Positions 14,230-14,600 of a stretch of DNA of 14,600 nucleotides are shown one piece after another. Position 1 is the stretch's first letter. Each line of letters begins with the position of its first letter. The stretch covers positions 1 through 14,600 of the forward strand of contig NZ_JBMGQR010000093.1 of the NCBI RefSeq assembly GCF_049059935.1. Direction: 5' to 3'. The position numbers and the translations under genes are program-made. The stretch is from JAURVT01 sp049059935 (lineage in GTDB: Bacteria; Actinomycetota; Actinomycetes; Propionibacteriales; Nocardioidaceae). The notes beneath the pieces are model-generated. The model worked only from the letters and a program-made list of their open reading frames with translations, had not been told where the DNA came from and did no database searches.

Positions 14230-14258
14230 ATCTTGGCACTCTGCCCCGGCGAGTGCAA
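14230..14258 (-). promoter_or_regulatory. Predicted groEL promoter within CIRCE 2
   Basis: On the minus strand TTGCAC (14253-14258) and CAAGAT (14230-14235) are separated by exactly 17 nt, a plausible -35/-10 pair. It coincides with CIRCE 2, and the transcription start would fall at the edge of CIRCE 1, so HrcA on either site would block it. The leader would then be about 160 nt. The -10 is only a partial match to consensus. Confidence 0.45.
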
Positions 14259-14259
14259 A
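14233..14259. promoter_or_regulatory. CIRCE element 2 (HrcA operator)
   Basis: TTGGCACTC, spacer of 9 nt (TGCCCCGGC), then GAGTGCAAA. Seven of nine arm pairs are symmetrical and the GCACTC/GAGTGC core is intact. It starts 8 nt after the first CIRCE, toward the sigma factor gene, and overlaps the predicted groEL promoter. Confidence 0.85.
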
Positions 14260-14263
14260 CGCC

Positions 14264-14600
14264 TCAGGCGGTGCGCGGCACCCGGTCGGCGGGAAGCGTC
14301 TCGGGCAGCCCGAACCGCTCGAACAGCGACAGGTCGAAGTAGACGACGACGTGCTCGACGCCGTCCTCGCCCAGCTGGAGCTGCTGGATCTGGAAGGCGC
14401 GGTGCACGCCGTCCTCGCCGCGCATGTAGAGCCCGAAGCACGGCTGGCCGTTGGCCGAGACCGGGACGAGCACCTGGTCGCCGGGGCCCTGCGCCGGGCA
14501 GTTGACCTTGATGAGCGTGCCGATCTGCTCGGCGCCGCGGTACCAGCCGTCGAAGGGCGGCATCTCCCAGACGGCGTCCTCGGCGAGCAACGAGACGATG
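14264..14600 (-). CDS. ECF sigma factor with SnoaL-like C-terminal domain, 3' part
   Basis: The frame is open to the right edge of the window, so only the last 111 residues are seen; the stop is TGA at 14264-14266. The sequence IVSLLAEDAVWEMPPFDGWY then RGAEQIG, NCPAQGPGDQVLVPVSANGQ, PCFGLYM and FERFGLPETLP matches the SnoaL-like (NTF2-fold) C-terminal domain of sigma factors such as actinobacterial SigG/SigJ relatives. In these it follows the sigma2 and sigma4 regions and modulates activity in place of an anti-sigma factor. The sigma domains themselves lie outside the window, so a stand-alone SnoaL protein cannot be fully excluded, but the ANGQP..G.Y and FGLP endings are characteristic. It is on the same strand as groEL and its stop is 5 nt from CIRCE 2. 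Confidence 0.8.
   Translation of the reverse strand, partial: IVSLLAEDAVWEMPPFDGWYRGAEQIGTLIKVNCPAQGPGDQVLVPVSANGQPCFGLYMRGEDGVHRAFQIQQLQLGEDGVEHVVVYFDLSLFERFGLPETLPADRVPRTA

Noticed and set aside
14063..14263. A groES gene in front of groEL
   Set aside because: The 201-nt gap contains CIRCE elements and a leader but no GroES-like reading frame on the minus strand; the next gene upstream is a sigma factor.

Overview
The window comes from a very GC-rich bacterium, almost certainly an actinomycete (Actinomycetota). The signs are third codon positions that are nearly all G or C, frequent GTG starts, a solo groEL with a GGM-type tail under CIRCE control, and an ECF sigma factor with a SnoaL-like C-terminus. 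The genus cannot be read from the sequence. No mobile element, rRNA, tRNA or CRISPR array was seen.

Layout. Positions 1-298 hold the end of an M20-family peptidase (+). 302-628 is a small TfoX-N-like protein (-). 728-1357 is a two-helix membrane protein with a glycine-rich, Cys-terminated tail (+). A cluster of three hairpins (1364-1457) separates it from a convergent pair: a PaiB-type FMN-binding regulator (1456-2097, -) and a 44-residue membrane protein just upstream of it (2105-2239, -). A terminator-like hairpin (2285-2317) closes the main operon. The operon runs leftward from 10565 to 2335 with eight genes: PfkB sugar-phosphate kinase, LacI regulator, ManA-like isomerase, FGGY kinase, LacD/YihT-family aldolase, and a three-part sugar ABC importer (ATPase, permease, lipoprotein binding protein). 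The seven junctions are 4-nt ATGA/GTGA stop-start overlaps, or six if the binding protein starts at its second ATG. Diverging from it, a second LacD-family aldolase (10715-11716) and a P-loop kinase (11719-12234) run rightward. A 67-nt inverted repeat and a hairpin fill the convergent gap. Then come groEL (12431-14062, -), two tandem CIRCE operators (14198-14259), and the 3' part of an ECF sigma factor gene (14264-14600, -).

How the genes work together. The central 10 kb looks like a self-contained module to import a hexose-like sugar and break it down to triose phosphates: import, phosphorylation (FGGY kinase), aldose/ketose isomerisation (ManA homologue), second phosphorylation (PfkB), and aldol cleavage (two class I aldolases). 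The substrate is not evident. A kinase and aldolase separate from the housekeeping glycolytic enzymes suggest a non-fructose stereoisomer such as a tagatose-, sorbose- or psicose-type intermediate; this is inference. The LacI protein probably controls both arms through an operator in the divergent promoter region (core 10650-10661). A near-identical operator copy lies inside the FGGY kinase gene (7240-7261) and is built with codons that are rare here. That intragenic operator and the unassigned sugar pathway are the most interesting points in the window.
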